DNA of 64,000 bases from Desulfosporosinus fructosivorans (GTDB taxonomy: Bacteria; Bacillota; Desulfitobacteriia; Desulfitobacteriales; Desulfitobacteriaceae), in the NCBI RefSeq assembly GCF_004766045.1, contig NZ_SPQQ01000004.1, positions 372,001 through 436,000 of the forward strand, in the 5' to 3' direction. The notes below the pieces were generated by a model. That model saw only the letters and a program-made list of their open reading frames with translations. It ran no database searches and had not been told where the DNA came from. Positions within the stretch are counted from its first letter, which is position 1; every line of letters begins with the position of its first letter. Positions 17,271-26,373 of this stretch are shown here, one piece after another. Position numbers and translations under genes: made by a program.

Positions 17271-18941
17271 TTACCTATGTTGCCCGGACCGCTGCCATAA
17301 CTCTTGAGCGTGTTTACGTGTAATTTCGACTTCCCCGCCTCCAAGCATCCGGGCGAGTTCCTCAATGCGCTCGAGCTCTGGCAATAGTTCAACTAGTGTC
17401 CGTGTCCTTTCGCCATTTACTTCTTTAACAATGCCATAATGAACATCAGCGAAGGCTGCCACTTGCGCAGCATGAGTTATGCAAAAAACCTGTTTACTAT
17501 GGGAAATTTTCGCTAGTTTCTCACCCACTTTGTGAATTGTCCTGCCGCCAACCCCGCTGTCAACTTCGTCAAAGATGAAGGTTCCAACAGACTCTACTTT
17601 AGCCAATAAACTCTTGAGGGCCAACATTAAGCGGGACATTTCTCCTCCTGACGCGACTTTTACCAAGGGCTTAGGCGGTTCTCCGAGATTGGCTGAGAAA
17701 TAGAATTCGACTATTTCTGCCCCCCCGGTTGTTGGCTCTGTGTTCGGCGCAAACCGAACTTCAAATCGACTTCTCTCTAAGCTCAGATCTGCAAGTTCGA
17801 GGGTTAGCCCACTCTCGATACGTTCAGCTATTTTTAGACGTTTCTGGCTTAGTTGCTCTGAAACAGTTTTATAGGCAAGAAGTGCTAATTTCTTTTCTTT
17901 ATGAATTGTTTCAAATTGTTCCTGAATATGAGTAATTTTATCCAATTCTTCAATCATGCACAACCGCCTATCCAAGACGTCATTCAAGATTGTCCCATAT
18001 TTACGGAGCCTATTTAACTGAATAAGCCGCTCTTCAATCTGGTCGAGCCTGCCCGGTTCAGAGTCAAAGTTATCCTTATAACCTCTTACTTGATCGGCCA
18101 AATCTTCTACAGCATAATAGATGGATTCGACTTGATCAATTACATTAAACTCTTCATCTAGTCTAGCCAGCTCTTGAAGGGCTTTACGCGCTTGACCTAA
18201 CAGGTCAAACACTGCAATCTTGCCCGCTGAACCCTCGTAAAGCGCAACGTAGGCTTCTGACACCAAATTTGTAATGCGTTCTGCATTAGTTAAGCGTTTC
18301 TTCTCTTGGGTAAGTCCTGCCTCTTCTCCCGGAAGTGGGTTAATTAGATCGATTTCCTCAATTTGATAACGAAGAATTTCTTCTCTCTTTTGACGTTCCT
18401 CTTCAGAAATAGATAACTCCCGTTCCTTGCGGATAATTGCGTGATAAACTTTCGCGGCGTCATTGACTAAGATGACATCGTCATGAAGCCCCCCTAGCGC
18501 ATCCAATAGGTCTCTATGGGTTTCAGGGCGAAAGAGAGACAGATGGTCTATTTGTCCGTGAATATCCACAAGTCCTTCACAAAGTGAACGATATAGGGTT
18601 AAAGGAATTGTCCGCCCTTGAAGGCGGCAGATGTTTTTTCCTGAGACATTTATTTCACGATAGAGAAATAATTGGCCATCTTCTACGGGATAACCTGCTA
18701 ATTCAAGCCGTATTAAAGATTCTGGGACAAGATCTTCGAAGATCCCTTCAACCCGAGCCTGCGCTTCCCCATGTCGGATAAGATCTGCGCTGGCCCGTCC
18801 ACCCAAGAGAACCCCAAGCGCATCAATCAGCATTGATTTTCCTGCGCCAGTTTCTCCCGTGAAAACTGTTAATCCACGGCCAAACTTCAAGCGTACCGCT
18901 TCCATTAGACCGAAATTCTCAACGTTCAACTCAGCTAGCAT
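17271..18941 (-). CDS. recN: DNA repair protein RecN
   Basis: RecN is an SMC-like ATPase recruited to DNA double-strand breaks. The 556-aa protein has an N-terminal ATPase half with Walker A GETGAGKS at residues 29-36, a central coiled coil (about 150-360) and a C-terminal half with the ABC signature VASGGEMSRLMLALK followed by Walker B TFIFDEVDSGVGG. ATG 18941 is chosen because AGGAGGGG lies six bases upstream; an earlier in-frame ATG at 18959 contains that site within its codons. The position after argR is conserved across Firmicutes. Confidence 0.97.
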   Translation of the reverse strand: MLAELNVENFGLMEAVRLKFGRGLTVFTGETGAGKSMLIDALGVLLGGRASADLIRHGEAQARVEGIFEDLVPESLIRLELAGYPVEDGQLFLYREINVSGKNICRLQGRTIPLTLYRSLCEGLVDIHGQIDHLSLFRPETHRDLLDALGGLHDDVILVNDAAKVYHAIIRKERELSISEEERQKREEILRYQIEEIDLINPLPGEEAGLTQEKKRLTNAERITNLVSEAYVALYEGSAGKIAVFDLLGQARKALQELARLDEEFNVIDQVESIYYAVEDLADQVRGYKDNFDSEPGRLDQIEERLIQLNRLRKYGTILNDVLDRRLCMIEELDKITHIQEQFETIHKEKKLALLAYKTVSEQLSQKRLKIAERIESGLTLELADLSLERSRFEVRFAPNTEPTTGGAEIVEFYFSANLGEPPKPLVKVASGGEMSRLMLALKSLLAKVESVGTFIFDEVDSGVGGRTIHKVGEKLAKISHSKQVFCITHAAQVAAFADVHYGIVKEVNGERTRTLVELLPELERIEELARMLGGGEVEITRKHAQELWQRSGQHR

Positions 18942-18951
18942 AATGCCCCTC

Positions 18952-19404
18952 CTATCCAAGCAAGGTGGTAATTCGCTCTAAGACCGTCGAAACTGCTTCT
19001 TTTGGCTTAATAACCAGAAGAATCGTGTCATCCCCTGCTACAGTGCCGATGATCTCTTCCCAATTGCTATTATCCAGGACTGCTGCTAAGGCATGAGCAT
19101 TCCCTGGGATTGTTCTAATCACGACTAGACTTTCTGTGTCATTAATAGAAACCATCGTTTCGCGAAGTACACGCTTGAGACGATCTTGTAGGTTAGTCGG
19201 ATGCACTTCTGTCGGTACAGCATAGCAGTAATCGTCACCTGCACTAGGGACTTTAATGAGACCCATTTCCTTAATATCTCGGGAGACCGTCGCCTGAGTG
19301 ACATTAAAGCCTGCCAAGTGCAATTTTTCCGCAAGATCTTCTTGAGTGTGAATGATCTCCTTGGTGATAATTTCCTGAACTTTCATCTGGCGTCGTGCTT
19401 TCAT
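18952..19404 (-). CDS. argR: Arginine repressor ArgR/AhrC
   Basis: ArgR is an arginine-dependent DNA-binding hexamer that represses arginine synthesis and activates catabolism. The 150-aa protein has an N-terminal winged helix (residues 8-75, with GFNVTQATVSRDIKEMGLIKV as recognition region) and a C-terminal oligomerisation and arginine-binding domain containing GNAHALAAVLDNSNWEEIIGTVAGDDTILLV, cut here as motifs GNAHALAAVLD and GTVAGDDTI. It starts behind AAAGGAGG and ends about ten bases before recN. Confidence 0.97.
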   Translation of the reverse strand: MKARRQMKVQEIITKEIIHTQEDLAEKLHLAGFNVTQATVSRDIKEMGLIKVPSAGDDYCYAVPTEVHPTNLQDRLKRVLRETMVSINDTESLVVIRTIPGNAHALAAVLDNSNWEEIIGTVAGDDTILLVIKPKEAVSTVLERITTLLG

Positions 19405-19482
19405 TACTAGCCTCCTTTACGCGATTTCGCGATTTTCGATCTCGTTTTCTGCGCATACAGTTCCTAGCTCGTGCCTCGAATT

Positions 19483-20301
19483 CTACTCATGCCAACGATC
19501 CCTCAGTTTCTCTCGAACCACTTGGGGAAAACTTCGACTACCTAACCGAATTAGTTGAGCTTTTACCGTAGCAGTTTTTATAATGACTGTTTCTCCTGAG
19601 CAAATCCTGACGCTATTCCGTCCATCGAAGGTCACCATGCATTGCTGACCACTTACTAAAATAATTTCTAGTTCCTCCAAATCCGAGACAACTACAGGGC
19701 GGGCAGACAAGGAATGCGCTGCCAAGGGCGTTAGTAAAATCGCTTGAACATTGGGACTAACAATTGGTCCACCTGCCGAAAGCGAATAGGCCGTAGAACC
19801 CGTCGGAGTCGAAACTATTAAACCATCAGCCGGGTAACTTATGGTAGGTTCCCCTGACAGATTCGCTTGAAGTGTGATTACCGAGTCGGTGCTTTCTCTA
19901 GAAAACACCACATCATTTAAAACGAGGAGCATTAAATCGTCCAAGCCATCACGCTTAACAACGGCACTCAACATCAATCGTTCTTGAATTATATAGTCCC
20001 CACTCAGAACCTTTTCTAGCGCACCAAAAACATCTTCCCTCTCAATTTCGCACAGAAATCCTAATTTTCCAAAATTCACTCCTAACACCGGGATCCTAAA
20101 CGAGGCTCCCTCTCGAGCGGCTTGAAGAAGCGTCCCATCCCCACCAAGAGAAATAAGAAATTGTGCTCGACGTTCAATTATATCTTTCCACTCTGTTAGA
20201 ACAGTCCATCCACGGGCCTCAAACCAAGGTCTAATTTGGAGGCTGAACGTCTGGGCTTCTGGTTTACTCATGTTGAGCCATAAACCAACGACTCTTTCCA
20301 T
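19483..20301 (-). CDS. nadK: NAD kinase
   Basis: NadK phosphorylates NAD to NADP, the only route to NADP. The catalytic GGDGT motif lies at residues 53-57, followed by NFGKLGFLCE and the second conserved block NDVVFSRESTDSV and TPTGSTAYSLSAGGPI. The 272-aa length is normal. It begins three bases after the tlyA stop codon and belongs to the dxs-tlyA-nadK-argR-recN series. Confidence 0.97.
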   Translation of the reverse strand: MERVVGLWLNMSKPEAQTFSLQIRPWFEARGWTVLTEWKDIIERRAQFLISLGGDGTLLQAAREGASFRIPVLGVNFGKLGFLCEIEREDVFGALEKVLSGDYIIQERLMLSAVVKRDGLDDLMLLVLNDVVFSRESTDSVITLQANLSGEPTISYPADGLIVSTPTGSTAYSLSAGGPIVSPNVQAILLTPLAAHSLSARPVVVSDLEELEIILVSGQQCMVTFDGRNSVRICSGETVIIKTATVKAQLIRLGSRSFPQVVREKLRDRWHE

Positions 20302-20303
20302 CG

Positions 20304-21113
20304 TTAACCCGTCTCTTTCTGAGCATTTTGAACAATACGTTCAAGCTCTACATGCCAATCTATTCCAGGACTCTTTTGTAACCCCAGCCAAGCAAGGTAT
20401 TCTATGTTTCCTTCTGGACCACGAATTGGAGAATAATCCAAACCTAAAACTTGAAAGCCCACATTTTCCGCTTGGCCGAGAACATACTCCAAAACCTGTT
20501 TATGAACCAAGATATCTTTTACGACGCCCTTTTTACCCACATGTTCACGGCCAGCTTCGAACTGGGGCTTAATCAAAGACAACACCTGCCCGTCTGATTT
20601 AAGAATGGCAAGCATAGCTGTGAATATCTTAGTGATGGAGATAAATGCTACATCTGAAACAATCCAGTCTACTTGTTCAGGAAGAGAATCTTTATTTAGA
20701 TAGCGGGCATTCACCCGTTCCATCGAAACAACACGGGGATCTGTACGGAGTTTCCAATCCAACTGTCCATATCCAACATCTACGGCATAAACTCGTTTTG
20801 CACCGTTTTGCAAGACACAATCAGTGAAGCCACCAGTCGAAGCTCCTATATCCGCGACCACTTTATCCTTAAAGGGGAGGGAAAAAGCTTCTACCGCTTT
20901 GGCAAGTTTTAGTCCACCTCGAGAAACAAACGGCAAGGCTTGCCCCTTTAGTTCGATCAAAACATCTTCTGATAGTTCCGTGCCAGGCTTGTCCACGCGT
21001 TGTCCATTGACAAAGACAATCCCAGCCATTACCGTAGCTTTGGCTTTTTCCCGACTCGTTGCTAACCCGTTTTTAACCATTAAAACATCAATACGTTCTT
21101 TCCCTTTAGCCAC
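20304..21113 (-). CDS. tlyA: TlyA family rRNA (cytidine-2'-O)-methyltransferase/hemolysin-like protein
   Basis: The protein joins an S4 RNA-binding domain (residues 3-65) with an FtsJ/RrmJ-type SAM methyltransferase (VADIGASTGGFTDCVLQNG near residue 85, then YAVDVGYGQLDWKLR and WIVSDVAFISITK). TlyA enzymes 2'-O-methylate 16S and/or 23S rRNA. The frame is open to a TTG/ATG-type start at 21182, but the extension has no family similarity. GTG 21113 follows GGAAGGGATATT and gives 269 aa, the family length. A dispersed repeat lies between it and dxs. Confidence 0.92.
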   Translation of the reverse strand: MAKGKERIDVLMVKNGLATSREKAKATVMAGIVFVNGQRVDKPGTELSEDVLIELKGQALPFVSRGGLKLAKAVEAFSLPFKDKVVADIGASTGGFTDCVLQNGAKRVYAVDVGYGQLDWKLRTDPRVVSMERVNARYLNKDSLPEQVDWIVSDVAFISITKIFTAMLAILKSDGQVLSLIKPQFEAGREHVGKKGVVKDILVHKQVLEYVLGQAENVGFQVLGLDYSPIRGPEGNIEYLAWLGLQKSPGIDWHVELERIVQNAQKETG

Positions 21114-21214
21114 AATATCCCTTCCGTCCCTTCCAGTACCACTTCTACGAAGCGGGAGTGGTACCCCGTACAAAACGAGCACTTGCCCATAACAGATGGC
21201 TTCAGCGCCGCTGT

Positions 21215-21320
21215 AAAGAAAACTTGGCTAGCGCCAAGCCTTCAGGCGCCGGCGGTCACCTTAGTTACACTAATGCTTCCAAAAGTATATAACTATCAGT
21301 TATACCTTCTGTTCTGGAAA
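21215..21320. repeat. Dispersed intergenic repeat, family 2, copy 1
   Basis: A segment starting TAAAGAAAACTTGG and continuing through a CCAAG hairpin to TTCAGGCGC is repeated at 26151. The two 36-base heads differ at four positions. Both copies end with a similar AGTATA...TTATAC-TTCTG tail. It fills the gap between dxs and tlyA. Confidence 0.75.
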
Positions 21321-21329
21321 AACCCATTT

Positions 21330-23243
21330 TCATTTACCAGTGGTACCGCTCAGCGGCATGGGGGTCTGACTAGTGTGAAACAGGCGCAGGCGTTCTGCTG
21401 CTTTTACAATTCCTTTAACCGATAAGCCATGAACGCTATGAAGTTGGGAAATCGATCCCTGGTCTACGAAAGCATCATACCCAATACGTTCAAGCGTTAC
21501 TCCTTCAATTCCTTCTTCTTCCAGAAGTTCTAAAATAGCGCTTCCCATCCCCCCCTTGAGGATATGATCTTCCACCGTTATGATTTTCTTGGTTTGTCGT
21601 GCATAGTGTGACAATAATTCGCGATCGAGCGGACTAATAAAACGCAAGTTAATTACTGCAGCTTCCACGCCGCGATGACGCAACTCCTGAGCTGCCAGAA
21701 GACAGGTATTAACTATAGGCCCGATCCCAATTAAGATTACATCCCTGCCTTCGCGCATAACTTCTGCTTTGCCGATTGGAATTTCCTTTAACGGTTCATC
21801 CATTGACACACCCTGACCCACAGATCTTGGATACCGCAACGCTACTGGTCCGCGGTGCTGAAGAGCCGTATAAAGCATATGTCGCAATTCGTTTTCATCT
21901 TTTGGAGCCATAAATATTAGATTAGGAATAATCCTAAAGATTGAAATATCAAAGACTCCATGGTGTGTCGGTCCATCATCCCCAACAACACCAGCACGAT
22001 CAATCGCTAAGACAACATTGGCCTGTTGTAAACAAACATCGTGGAGCACTTGGTCATATGCCCGCTGATAAAAGGTTGAGTAGATGGCGACGACAGGTTT
22101 AAGGCCCCCAAATGCCAAGCCAGCTGCAAAGGTGACGGCATGTTGTTCTGCAATTCCGACATCATAAAAACGATCTGGAAATTGACTAACAAAGTCTTTA
22201 AGTCCGGTTCCACCTGGCATAGCCGCACTGATTGCCACGATCTTAGGATCTATCTTGGCAAGAGAACAAAGAGTTTCTCCAAAAACGGCCGTATAGGTCG
22301 GTGGAGCAGATTTCTTAATGATTTTTCCGGTTTCAGGATCAAACGGACTAACCCCGTGAAATATATCTGGATTTTCCTCTGCGGGTTTGTACCCTTTTCC
22401 TTTACACGTTACAACATGGACAAGTACCGGGCCCTTTTTATTTTTAGCCTGGGTTAGAAGTTGTTCAACCAAGGCTTGATCATGTCCATCAATCGGTCCC
22501 AAATAGGTGAAACCAAGTTCCTCAAAAATCAGTCCTGGAACTAGTAGGTATTTCAAACTATCTTTAGCTTTAGCAACCGCTTTAGCAACTTGCGTTCCAA
22601 TAACTGGAATCCGTTTTAATAGGTACTCGATATCCTCTTTTCGCTTATCGTACCGTGGGTCACTCCTCAATCGACTTAGGTAGGATGACATGGCTCCCAC
22701 ATTTGGGGAGATGGACATTTCATTATCATTTAATACCACAATCAGATTGGTTTCACTATGTCCAGCATGGTTTAATGCCTCAAAGGCCATACCACCTGTC
22801 ATTGCCCCATCTCCGATCACAGCTATAACACTGTGTCTCTCGCCTAGGACATCTCGTGCTTTGGCAAATCCGACGGCAGCAGATATGGATGTACTAGAAT
22901 GACCTGTTTCAAAGCAATCACAGTCACTTTCTGCCCTTTTAGGAAAGCCGGAAAGGCCATGATATTGGCGGATGGTCTTAAACCTATCCAAACGGCCAGT
23001 CAAAAGTTTATGTACATAAGTCTGATGACCGACATCCCAGATAATCTTGTCACAAGGACTATCAAATGTCCGGTGTAGCGCCAAGGTTAGTTCTACGACC
23101 CCTAGGTTCGGCGCCAAATGTCCACCATTCTTAGAGACCACGTCTATCATTTCTTGTCGAATCTCTTGCGCTAGCTTTATAAGTTCTTCCAAATTTAACA
23201 CGCGCAAGTCTTTCGGCGCATGAATACTTTCGAGCAGTCCCAT
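21330..23243 (-). CDS. dxs: 1-deoxy-D-xylulose-5-phosphate synthase
   Basis: Dxs condenses pyruvate and glyceraldehyde-3-phosphate to DXP, the first step of the MEP isoprenoid pathway. The 637-aa protein has the transketolase-like order: TPP-binding domain with GDGAMTGGMAFEALNHAG near residue 150, a central domain with YDVGIAEQHAVTFAAG (catalytic Glu) near 370, and a C-terminal domain with TVEDHILKGGMGSA. It stands upstream of tlyA and downstream of ispA, so first and late steps of prenyl diphosphate supply share an operon. Confidence 0.98.
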   Translation of the reverse strand: MGLLESIHAPKDLRVLNLEELIKLAQEIRQEMIDVVSKNGGHLAPNLGVVELTLALHRTFDSPCDKIIWDVGHQTYVHKLLTGRLDRFKTIRQYHGLSGFPKRAESDCDCFETGHSSTSISAAVGFAKARDVLGERHSVIAVIGDGAMTGGMAFEALNHAGHSETNLIVVLNDNEMSISPNVGAMSSYLSRLRSDPRYDKRKEDIEYLLKRIPVIGTQVAKAVAKAKDSLKYLLVPGLIFEELGFTYLGPIDGHDQALVEQLLTQAKNKKGPVLVHVVTCKGKGYKPAEENPDIFHGVSPFDPETGKIIKKSAPPTYTAVFGETLCSLAKIDPKIVAISAAMPGGTGLKDFVSQFPDRFYDVGIAEQHAVTFAAGLAFGGLKPVVAIYSTFYQRAYDQVLHDVCLQQANVVLAIDRAGVVGDDGPTHHGVFDISIFRIIPNLIFMAPKDENELRHMLYTALQHRGPVALRYPRSVGQGVSMDEPLKEIPIGKAEVMREGRDVILIGIGPIVNTCLLAAQELRHRGVEAAVINLRFISPLDRELLSHYARQTKKIITVEDHILKGGMGSAILELLEEEGIEGVTLERIGYDAFVDQGSISQLHSVHGLSVKGIVKAAERLRLFHTSQTPMPLSGTTGK

Positions 23244-23269
23244 TTTTTTGCCCCCTTGTTTAAGTCAGT

Positions 23270-23710
23270 CTATATAAGAAGCCCTACAATGATTCCTACA
23301 CTCACACCCCCAAAGACTTCTAACGGAGTATGCCCAATAAGTTCTTTCAATCGATCTTGGTCAAAATGAAGGCTCGGATGCAAGCGTTCAACCAACCGAT
23401 TGAGGACTTCTGCCTGTTTCCCCGCGGCTCGTCGAACACCTGCCGCATCATACAACACTATCATACCAAAAACTGCAGATACAGCGAATATCGGAGAATC
23501 CCACCCATAGTACTTCCCGATACCTAAAGCCAAAGCGCTCACTGTTGCGGAGTGGGAACTTGGAAAACCGCCTGAGCTAAAAATGAGTTGTACATTCAAT
23601 TTTCTCAACGTTATTAAACTCACGACGACTTTGAGAATTTGAGCAGTCGCCCAAGCTGTCACAGCTGAAACTAGAATTGTATTATACAGTATTCCAGGTA
23701 TAATCGGCAT
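23270..23710 (-). CDS. Divergent PAP2-like membrane protein (DUF212, YuiD-like)
   Basis: This 146-aa membrane protein has several hydrophobic helices and the conserved block SSGGFPSSHSATVSALALG, followed by VLYDAAGVRRAAGKQ. That pattern defines the YuiD/DUF212 divergent PAP2 family, related to acid phosphatase/vanadium haloperoxidase membrane enzymes. Its location between ispA and dxs suggests a lipid or prenyl-phosphate substrate, but no activity can be assigned. ATG 23710 is chosen behind AAAGAGGT; an earlier ATG at 23728 overlaps the ispA stop. Confidence 0.88.
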   Translation of the reverse strand: MPIIPGILYNTILVSAVTAWATAQILKVVVSLITLRKLNVQLIFSSGGFPSSHSATVSALALGIGKYYGWDSPIFAVSAVFGMIVLYDAAGVRRAAGKQAEVLNRLVERLHPSLHFDQDRLKELIGHTPLEVFGGVSVGIIVGLLI

Positions 23711-23724
23711 AATAACGACCTCTT

Positions 23725-24603
23725 TCAATGCTGGCGTTGTTGAATAAAGGATGCTAGCTCAGTTAGAAAAATGGCGCCTTCATTAAATGGTTTCAAAGAA
23801 GATTGTGCCTTAAGGATTTGATCATGCAATTGATGCTCAGCGCCTTCGAGCCCTAGCAAAGAAACGTAGGTCGCCTTGCCCTGACGAAGGTCACTCCCAG
23901 CTGGCTTACCGAGTATTTCACTGTTCCCAACCACATCTAAAATATCGTCTTTTATTTGAAATGCCAATCCCAAGGCCTTGGCATAATCAGTCAGCGCCTT
24001 AACCTGCTTCTCCGTCCCTCCCGCTAAAATTCCTCCGAGTCGAGCAGACGCAGTCAACAATGCTCCAGTTTTCCCCTTATGAATCTCTTCAATTTGGTCC
24101 AAGTTTAAGGTTTTTCCTTCTCCGGCCACATCTGAAACCTGCCCTCCAACCATACCATCTTTTCCGGCAGCTACAGCAACTTCACGAATAATACGAAGTT
24201 GTCTCTCAGGCAGACCCACGCCTGGGTCTGCGAGCAGTTCGAAAGCATAGGTCAATAACGCATCCCCAGCCAGAATTGCGTTGGCCTCTCCAAATACCTT
24301 ATGATTTGATAGTCTCCCTCTTCGATAATCATCATTATCGATAGCCGGTAAATCATCATGAATTAATGAATATGTGTGAATAAGCTCCAATGAAACTGCG
24401 GCAGGTAGGATCTTTTCTGGATCTCCTCCAACAACTTCTGCAGAAGCCAGCGCCAAAACTGGACGAATACGCTTTCCGCCCCCAATTAAGGAATAATACA
24501 TGCTCTGGTTTAAAATATCTTTGTCCCACAGCAATTTGCCAAGGAACTGATCGATCATCGTTAGATATCGTTGATAGGTTACCTTGAACACGTTGACGTT
24601 CAT
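23725..24603 (-). CDS. ispA: Polyprenyl (farnesyl) diphosphate synthase
   Basis: IspA condenses IPP with DMAPP and geranyl diphosphate to farnesyl diphosphate. The first aspartate-rich motif is HDDLPAIDND near residue 83 and the second is QIKDDILDVVG near residue 222; GGGKRIRP and GQVSDVAGEG are also present. The 292-aa length is usual. Its ATG overlaps the xseB stop as ATGA. The xseA-xseB-ispA-dxs order is widespread in Firmicutes. Confidence 0.96.
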   Translation of the reverse strand: MNVNVFKVTYQRYLTMIDQFLGKLLWDKDILNQSMYYSLIGGGKRIRPVLALASAEVVGGDPEKILPAAVSLELIHTYSLIHDDLPAIDNDDYRRGRLSNHKVFGEANAILAGDALLTYAFELLADPGVGLPERQLRIIREVAVAAGKDGMVGGQVSDVAGEGKTLNLDQIEEIHKGKTGALLTASARLGGILAGGTEKQVKALTDYAKALGLAFQIKDDILDVVGNSEILGKPAGSDLRQGKATYVSLLGLEGAEHQLHDQILKAQSSLKPFNEGAIFLTELASFIQQRQH

Positions 24604-24917
24604 CCTTCCGTTTCAAAACTTGCTGGTTTTACCTGCAACTGACCATCGGGACCTTCAAGGAGTATTTCCATCTGTTTCTCCGCTAGATTCAGTACGTTAG
24701 AGCAGTACTGAACAAGACCCACCCCGTCCTTGAATAAATTCAAGGCTTTTTCCAAGGGGAGATCCTTTTGCTCAAGTGTTTTAACAATCTTTTCTAAATG
24801 TTGAAGACCTGTTTCCAGCGAAACAACTTCTTCTTCCTGTTCAGCAAGCGTATATGGTGATTTTTCAAGCTCAGAAGGCTCCACAAAAAGGTCATCCGTC
24901 CACGTTTCGTTACTCAT
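24600..24917 (-). CDS. xseB: Exodeoxyribonuclease VII small subunit
   Basis: XseB combines with XseA to form exonuclease VII. The 105-aa protein carries the family core around residues 33-90 (SLETGLQHLEKIVKTLEQ then LPLEKALNLFKDGVGLVQYC). An N-terminal tail of about 30 acidic residues makes it somewhat longer than the usual 75-80 aa. It overlaps xseA and ispA by four bases on each side (ATGA arrangement), indicating coupled translation. Confidence 0.94.
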   Translation of the reverse strand: MSNETWTDDLFVEPSELEKSPYTLAEQEEEVVSLETGLQHLEKIVKTLEQKDLPLEKALNLFKDGVGLVQYCSNVLNLAEKQMEILLEGPDGQLQVKPASFETEG

Positions 24918-26122
24918 TGTTTAATCTCCTTCTCTAACACTTGACAATGTAAAGTGCCTTCTCCTAAATGAATTCTTATCTGCTCATTCAGAGTTACTTG
25001 GCTTGATGAGCGCAAAAGGAATCCTTTTGCATCGTAAGTCAATGAGTATCCTCGGCCCAGAATAGCCAAAGGACTCAGTAAATCCAGTTTAGCAGTCAAT
25101 AAATTCAGTATACCATTTTTATCAGTTAGAAATCTAGTCATGCTCTCCTGTAGGCGCGTTTGCAGGGTATCTAAGCGTTGTCGATTCTGATCGATACGCC
25201 AAAAAGGATCTTTGAGGGGCCCCTTGTTGGCGATCCCTTCAAGAATCTGACGTTTCCGCTCGATGAGCATCCCCATCCCAGCTTCCAGGCGGGCGCTCAG
25301 TTGTGCCACATAAAGCTGCAAATCTTCTAAAATAGGTACGGCGAGTTCAGCCGCAGCCGAAGGGGTTGGCGCTCTCAAATCCGCCACGTAATCTGAGATA
25401 GTCACATCCGTTTCATGTCCCACAGCAGAGATCACTGGTATGACGGAGGCTGCTATAGCCCGGGCGACTACTTCCGTGTTAAAGGCCCATAGTTCTTCAA
25501 ACGAACCCCCACCACGGCCAAGGATAATAACATCAACTGCTCCATGGCGGTTAAGCCGAGCGATTGCTTGGGCTAATTCCCGTGGTGCTGCCTCACCTTG
25601 GACTGCAGAAGGCGCTAAAATCCAGGACATCCCTGGATGTCGACGACCCATAACATTAATAATATCACGAATAACCGCTCCGGTTGGACTCGTCACAATC
25701 CCAATACGTTTAGGAAAACGCGGGATTTCTTTTTTCACTAAAGGGTCAAATAGCCCTTCTTCAGCCAGTTTCTTTTTAAGCTGCTCAAATGCCAAATAGA
25801 GTTGGCCGAGTCCGCTCGGTTCCATCTCTTCTGCGTAAAGTTGAATCGTTCCCTCCCGCTCATACATACGGATATTTCCCCGAACCATTACTTTCAATCC
25901 ATCCGCAGGCACAAAACGCACGCGTTCGGATCGGCTTTTAAACATGACCCCTTTTAGACTAGATGACTCATCTTTCAGCGTAAAATACCAATGCCCGGAA
26001 GCACGGTGGTTCTTAAAGTTTGAAAGTTCACCACTGATCCAGCAGTTTTGCAAATCCGCTCTATCCTGCAGAACTTGACCTATTTGGCTGACAAGTTCTG
26101 ATATTGTCCATATTTTGGGCAT
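24914..26122 (-). CDS. xseA: Exodeoxyribonuclease VII large subunit
   Basis: XseA is the catalytic subunit of exonuclease VII, which degrades single-stranded DNA from both ends. The 402-aa protein has an N-terminal OB-fold (WISGELSNFKNHRASGHWYF near residue 30) and the catalytic domain with GIVTSPTGAVIRDI, GRGGGSFEELWAFN and SAVGHETDVTISDYVADLRA, split here as GRGGGSFEELW and GHETDVTISD. ATG 26122 lies eight bases after GAGG and is preferred over GTG 26131. Confidence 0.97.
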   Translation of the reverse strand: MPKIWTISELVSQIGQVLQDRADLQNCWISGELSNFKNHRASGHWYFTLKDESSSLKGVMFKSRSERVRFVPADGLKVMVRGNIRMYEREGTIQLYAEEMEPSGLGQLYLAFEQLKKKLAEEGLFDPLVKKEIPRFPKRIGIVTSPTGAVIRDIINVMGRRHPGMSWILAPSAVQGEAAPRELAQAIARLNRHGAVDVIILGRGGGSFEELWAFNTEVVARAIAASVIPVISAVGHETDVTISDYVADLRAPTPSAAAELAVPILEDLQLYVAQLSARLEAGMGMLIERKRQILEGIANKGPLKDPFWRIDQNRQRLDTLQTRLQESMTRFLTDKNGILNLLTAKLDLLSPLAILGRGYSLTYDAKGFLLRSSSQVTLNEQIRIHLGEGTLHCQVLEKEIKQ

Positions 26123-26150
26123 CTCTTTCACCTCAATGTCTATTATAACC

Positions 26151-26288
26151 TAAAGAAAACTTGGTTAACACCAAGTCTTCAGGCGCTGCCATAGATGGAC
26201 GAGTGTCCCTGTAGCCATGGAGGGCGAGAAGGGACCACTGGAGATAGCCTTAATTGAAGTATACAGCGTTTACTTATACTTTCTGAAT
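26151..26288. repeat. Dispersed intergenic repeat, family 2, copy 2
   Basis: The head TAAAGAAAACTTGG...CCAAG...CAGGCGC is shared with the copy at 21215. The hairpin CTTGGT-TAAC-ACCAAG differs from copy 1 by a compensatory C-G to T-A pair change. The tail again ends in AGTATA...TTATAC-TTTCTG. It separates fchA from xseA. Confidence 0.75.
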
Positions 26289-26291
26289 AGT

Positions 26292-26327
26292 AAAAAAAAG
26301 AGGTATGGAAATAATCCCGCACCCCTT
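26292..26327 (-). terminator. Terminator after fchA
   Basis: On the minus strand AGGGGTGCGGGA pairs with TTTCCATACCTCT, with three G-T wobbles and one mismatch, and is followed by eight T residues. It ends the nfnA-nfnB-folD-fchA operon. Confidence 0.75.
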
Positions 26328-26373
26328 CTCAATATTATTTAAGGTTGGAACCAAGAACTACGAACATCGGGTT

